This document shows positions 4,867 through 6,324 of a stretch of 6,324 bases of DNA, one piece after another. Source of the DNA: Deltaproteobacteria bacterium (lineage in GTDB: Bacteria > DRYD01); NCBI GenBank assembly GCA_028276365.1, contig JAPYWL010000061.1, forward strand, positions 1 through 6,324, in the 5' to 3' direction. The notes beneath the pieces are model-generated. The model was not told the DNA's origin, searched no databases, and saw only the letters and a program-made list of their open reading frames with translations. How positions within the stretch are numbered: the first letter of the stretch is position 1; each line of letters opens with the position of its first letter. The position numbers and the translations under genes are program-made.

Positions 4867-5868
4867 ATGTTTAGTGATATTATACTTTTTTTTAATGATT
4901 TTTTAAATTATATTAAATATTTAATAAAAAGTACGGAGTTTTTATTAAATTCAGTTGATAAAAGGATTGGATTTATTATTATTTTTATTTTTGGAACTAT
5001 ATTTGGTAGTTTTATTAATGTTTTAATATATAGATTACCTTTAGAAATAGATTTTATTTTTAAAAGTAGTTTTTGTCCAAAATGTGGAAATCCTATTAAA
5101 TGGTATCATAATATCCCATTAATTAGTTACATTATTTTAAAGGGTAGATGTTATTATTGTAAGGAAAAAATTAGTTTTCAGTATCCCATTGTTGAGTTTA
5201 TAAGTGGTTTAGTTTTTGGGTTACTTTATCTAAAATTTGGTGTTACTTGGGATTTCTTTGTTTTAGCTTTATTTTATATTATTTCACTACCTGTTATTGT
5301 TATAGATTTTAAGTATCAAATTATTCCAGATGAACTAACTATTGGGGGAATTGTTATCGGATTGATCTTAGCTTTATTAAGGAGTTTATTAAGTTTTCAA
5401 TTAGATAGTTCCATTAGTTTAGGTATATTTGATAGCTTAATGGCTATTATTGTTAATGTTTTGATATTTGTTATAATTTATTATTTATCATTTTTTATAT
5501 ATAAGAAGGAGGGGTTAGGGTTTGGTGATGTTAAATTAGCCGCTACTATTGGGTCATTTTTAGGGGTTTATCCTTCTTTAGTTTCTTTTTTCTTTTCTTT
5601 CCTTTTTGGTTCTATTTTAGGACTTCTTATTATGATTATTAATAAGATAATCAATTATAAAAAAGTTAATCTTTTAAAAAAATATGTTTTTTCTTCGGGA
5701 GATTATTTGAGTACAATAAGCATTATTTATGTAGTTAAAACTGATATAGATAAGAAAAATAGTGTATATATAGCATTTGGCCCTTTTATGATTTTAGGTG
5801 CTTGGTTTGCTATATTTTTTACCAATTTTATTTTAGATACTTTCTTTTTAACAGAATTAGGATTTTAA
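4867..5868 (+). CDS. Prepilin peptidase (type IV prepilin leader peptidase / methyltransferase, A24 family)
   Basis: A 333-residue polytopic inner-membrane aspartyl protease that cuts the leader of type IV pilins and pseudopilins and, in full-size members, N-methylates the new N-terminus. Motifs in order: GTIFGSFINVLIYRLP (43-58), a cytoplasmic CxxC pair typical of bifunctional enzymes (Cys70/Cys73 in CPKCG; Cys95/Cys98 in CYYC), the first catalytic Asp in VIDFKYQIIPDELT (Asp147) and the second in GFGDVKLAATIG (Asp221), and the closing IAFGPFMILGAWFA (302-314). It has about 35 residues before the first conserved helix and a charged loop near 262-300, both longer than minimal members. No pilin or pil ATPase genes are beside it. 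No Shine-Dalgarno precedes the ATG, so a later non-ATG start is possible but none is clearly better. Confidence 0.95.
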   Translation: MFSDIILFFNDFLNYIKYLIKSTEFLLNSVDKRIGFIIIFIFGTIFGSFINVLIYRLPLEIDFIFKSSFCPKCGNPIKWYHNIPLISYIILKGRCYYCKEKISFQYPIVEFISGLVFGLLYLKFGVTWDFFVLALFYIISLPVIVIDFKYQIIPDELTIGGIVIGLILALLRSLLSFQLDSSISLGIFDSLMAIIVNVLIFVIIYYLSFFIYKKEGLGFGDVKLAATIGSFLGVYPSLVSFFFSFLFGSILGLLIMIINKIINYKKVNLLKKYVFSSGDYLSTISIIYVVKTDIDKKNSVYIAFGPFMILGAWFAIFFTNFILDTFFLTELGF

Positions 5869-5898
5869 ATATTTTTTTATAACTATTTAAATATAATT

Positions 5899-6324
5899 TT
5901 ATTTCTTAACTAATTCTTTAATTTGTATTTTATCGTTTTCAATATCTAGGATTACTTTACTATTTGGAGTTATTTTATTCTGTAGGATTAGCTTAGCTAA
6001 TTCATTTTCGATAACTTTTTGGAATCCTCTTTTTAGAGGTCTAGCTCCATAAACTACTGAATATCCTTTTTCTATGATATATTCTTTTAGTTTATCAGTT
6101 AATTCTACTTCAATTTGGTTTTCTTTTAATTTCTGATTCAAATTATTTATAAGAATATCAAGAATTTTCATAACTTCGGTAGTGGTTAATGGTTTAAATA
6201 TAATTATCTCATCAATTCTGTTAAGGAATTCTGGTCTAAAACGATGCTCTATATATTTTATTACTTGTTCTTTGATTTCCTCATAAGTTTTTCCTTTTTG
6301 AGCTAAATCTCTAATTAGATCACT
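5899..6324 (-). CDS. clpB: ClpB/ClpC-type AAA+ ATPase, C-terminal end (partial)
   Basis: The last 141 residues of a larger gene that enters from the right edge on the minus strand and ends at TAA (5901 down to 5899). Visible elements are the end of the second AAA+ module, with RPEFLNRIDEIIIF (30-43 of the fragment) carrying the conserved Arg, and the small C-terminal domain with GYSVVYGARPLKR (87-99, sensor 2 Arg) and IENELAKLIL. ClpB is a cytoplasmic disaggregase working with DnaK; ClpC feeds proteins to ClpP. VYGARPLKR followed by IENxLAxxIL, and the short tail, fit ClpB better, but the ClpP-binding loop and middle domain that would settle this lie outside the window. A Met at 6171 is internal and not the start. 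The gene is convergent with the prepilin peptidase gene, 30 bases away. Confidence 0.82.
   Translation of the reverse strand, partial: SDLIRDLAQKGKTYEEIKEQVIKYIEHRFRPEFLNRIDEIIIFKPLTTTEVMKILDILINNLNQKLKENQIEVELTDKLKEYIIEKGYSVVYGARPLKRGFQKVIENELAKLILQNKITPNSKVILDIENDKIQIKELVKK

Noticed and set aside
5864-5891. TTTAAATA/TATTTAAA inverted repeat between the convergent prepilin peptidase and clp genes, considered as a bidirectional terminator.
   Set aside because: The eight pairs are all A-T with a 12-base loop, so the stability is low and chance occurrence is likely.
5899-6171. A separate 90-residue protein starting at the minus-strand ATG 6171.
   Set aside because: The frame continues upstream to the window edge with clear AAA+ sequence (RPEFLNRIDE), so the Met is internal to the clp gene.

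Overview
The window is a very A+T-rich piece of bacterial chromosome (roughly three quarters or more A/T by eye) with six complete gene loci and two genes cut by the window edges. All eight genes use TAA as their stop codon. A low-GC, probably anaerobic Firmicutes-like bacterium fits the glmU-prs order, the Clostridia-like end of Prs and the RapZ/YvcJ sequence. The lineage is inferred from gene content and composition only; no rRNA or other marker is present.

Left part, plus strand (1-2239): the 3' end of glmU (UDP-GlcNAc synthesis), then prs (PRPP synthase), then rapZ (P-loop nucleotide-binding protein). glmU-prs is a familiar Bacillus-type pair. rapZ is notable here because in E. coli RapZ regulates amino-sugar synthesis, the pathway GlmU completes. 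Two control-like structures sit between these genes: a hairpin that would cover the prs ribosome binding site, and a tandem repeat containing two AUG-UAA start-stop units just before the rapZ start.

Middle (2251-2896, minus strand): a nitroreductase-family flavoprotein with its own G-rich ribosome binding site and a clear hairpin-plus-U-tail terminator abutting the rapZ stop. A 238-base T-rich gap (2897-3134) separates it from the next plus-strand genes and probably holds divergent promoters.

Right part, plus strand (3135-5868): a NifU/IscU-type Fe-S scaffold, then a Wzx-like polysaccharide flippase overlapping it by 8 bases, then a prepilin peptidase (PilD family). The flippase is broken at a run of nine T (4013-4021). 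The two halves are in different frames but join into one normal-length protein of about 438 residues if the ribosome or polymerase slips on the run, or if one T is missing by mutation or sequencing error. This is the most interesting point in the window.

Right edge, minus strand (5899-6324): the C-terminal 141 residues of a ClpB/ClpC-type AAA+ ATPase, convergent with the prepilin peptidase.

Most of the window is housekeeping. I see no CRISPR array, transposon, tRNA, rRNA or evident novel multigene defence system. The unusual points are the flippase frameshift, the two leader structures, altered residues in the nucleotide-binding loops of Prs and RapZ, and an Fe-S scaffold without neighbouring partners.
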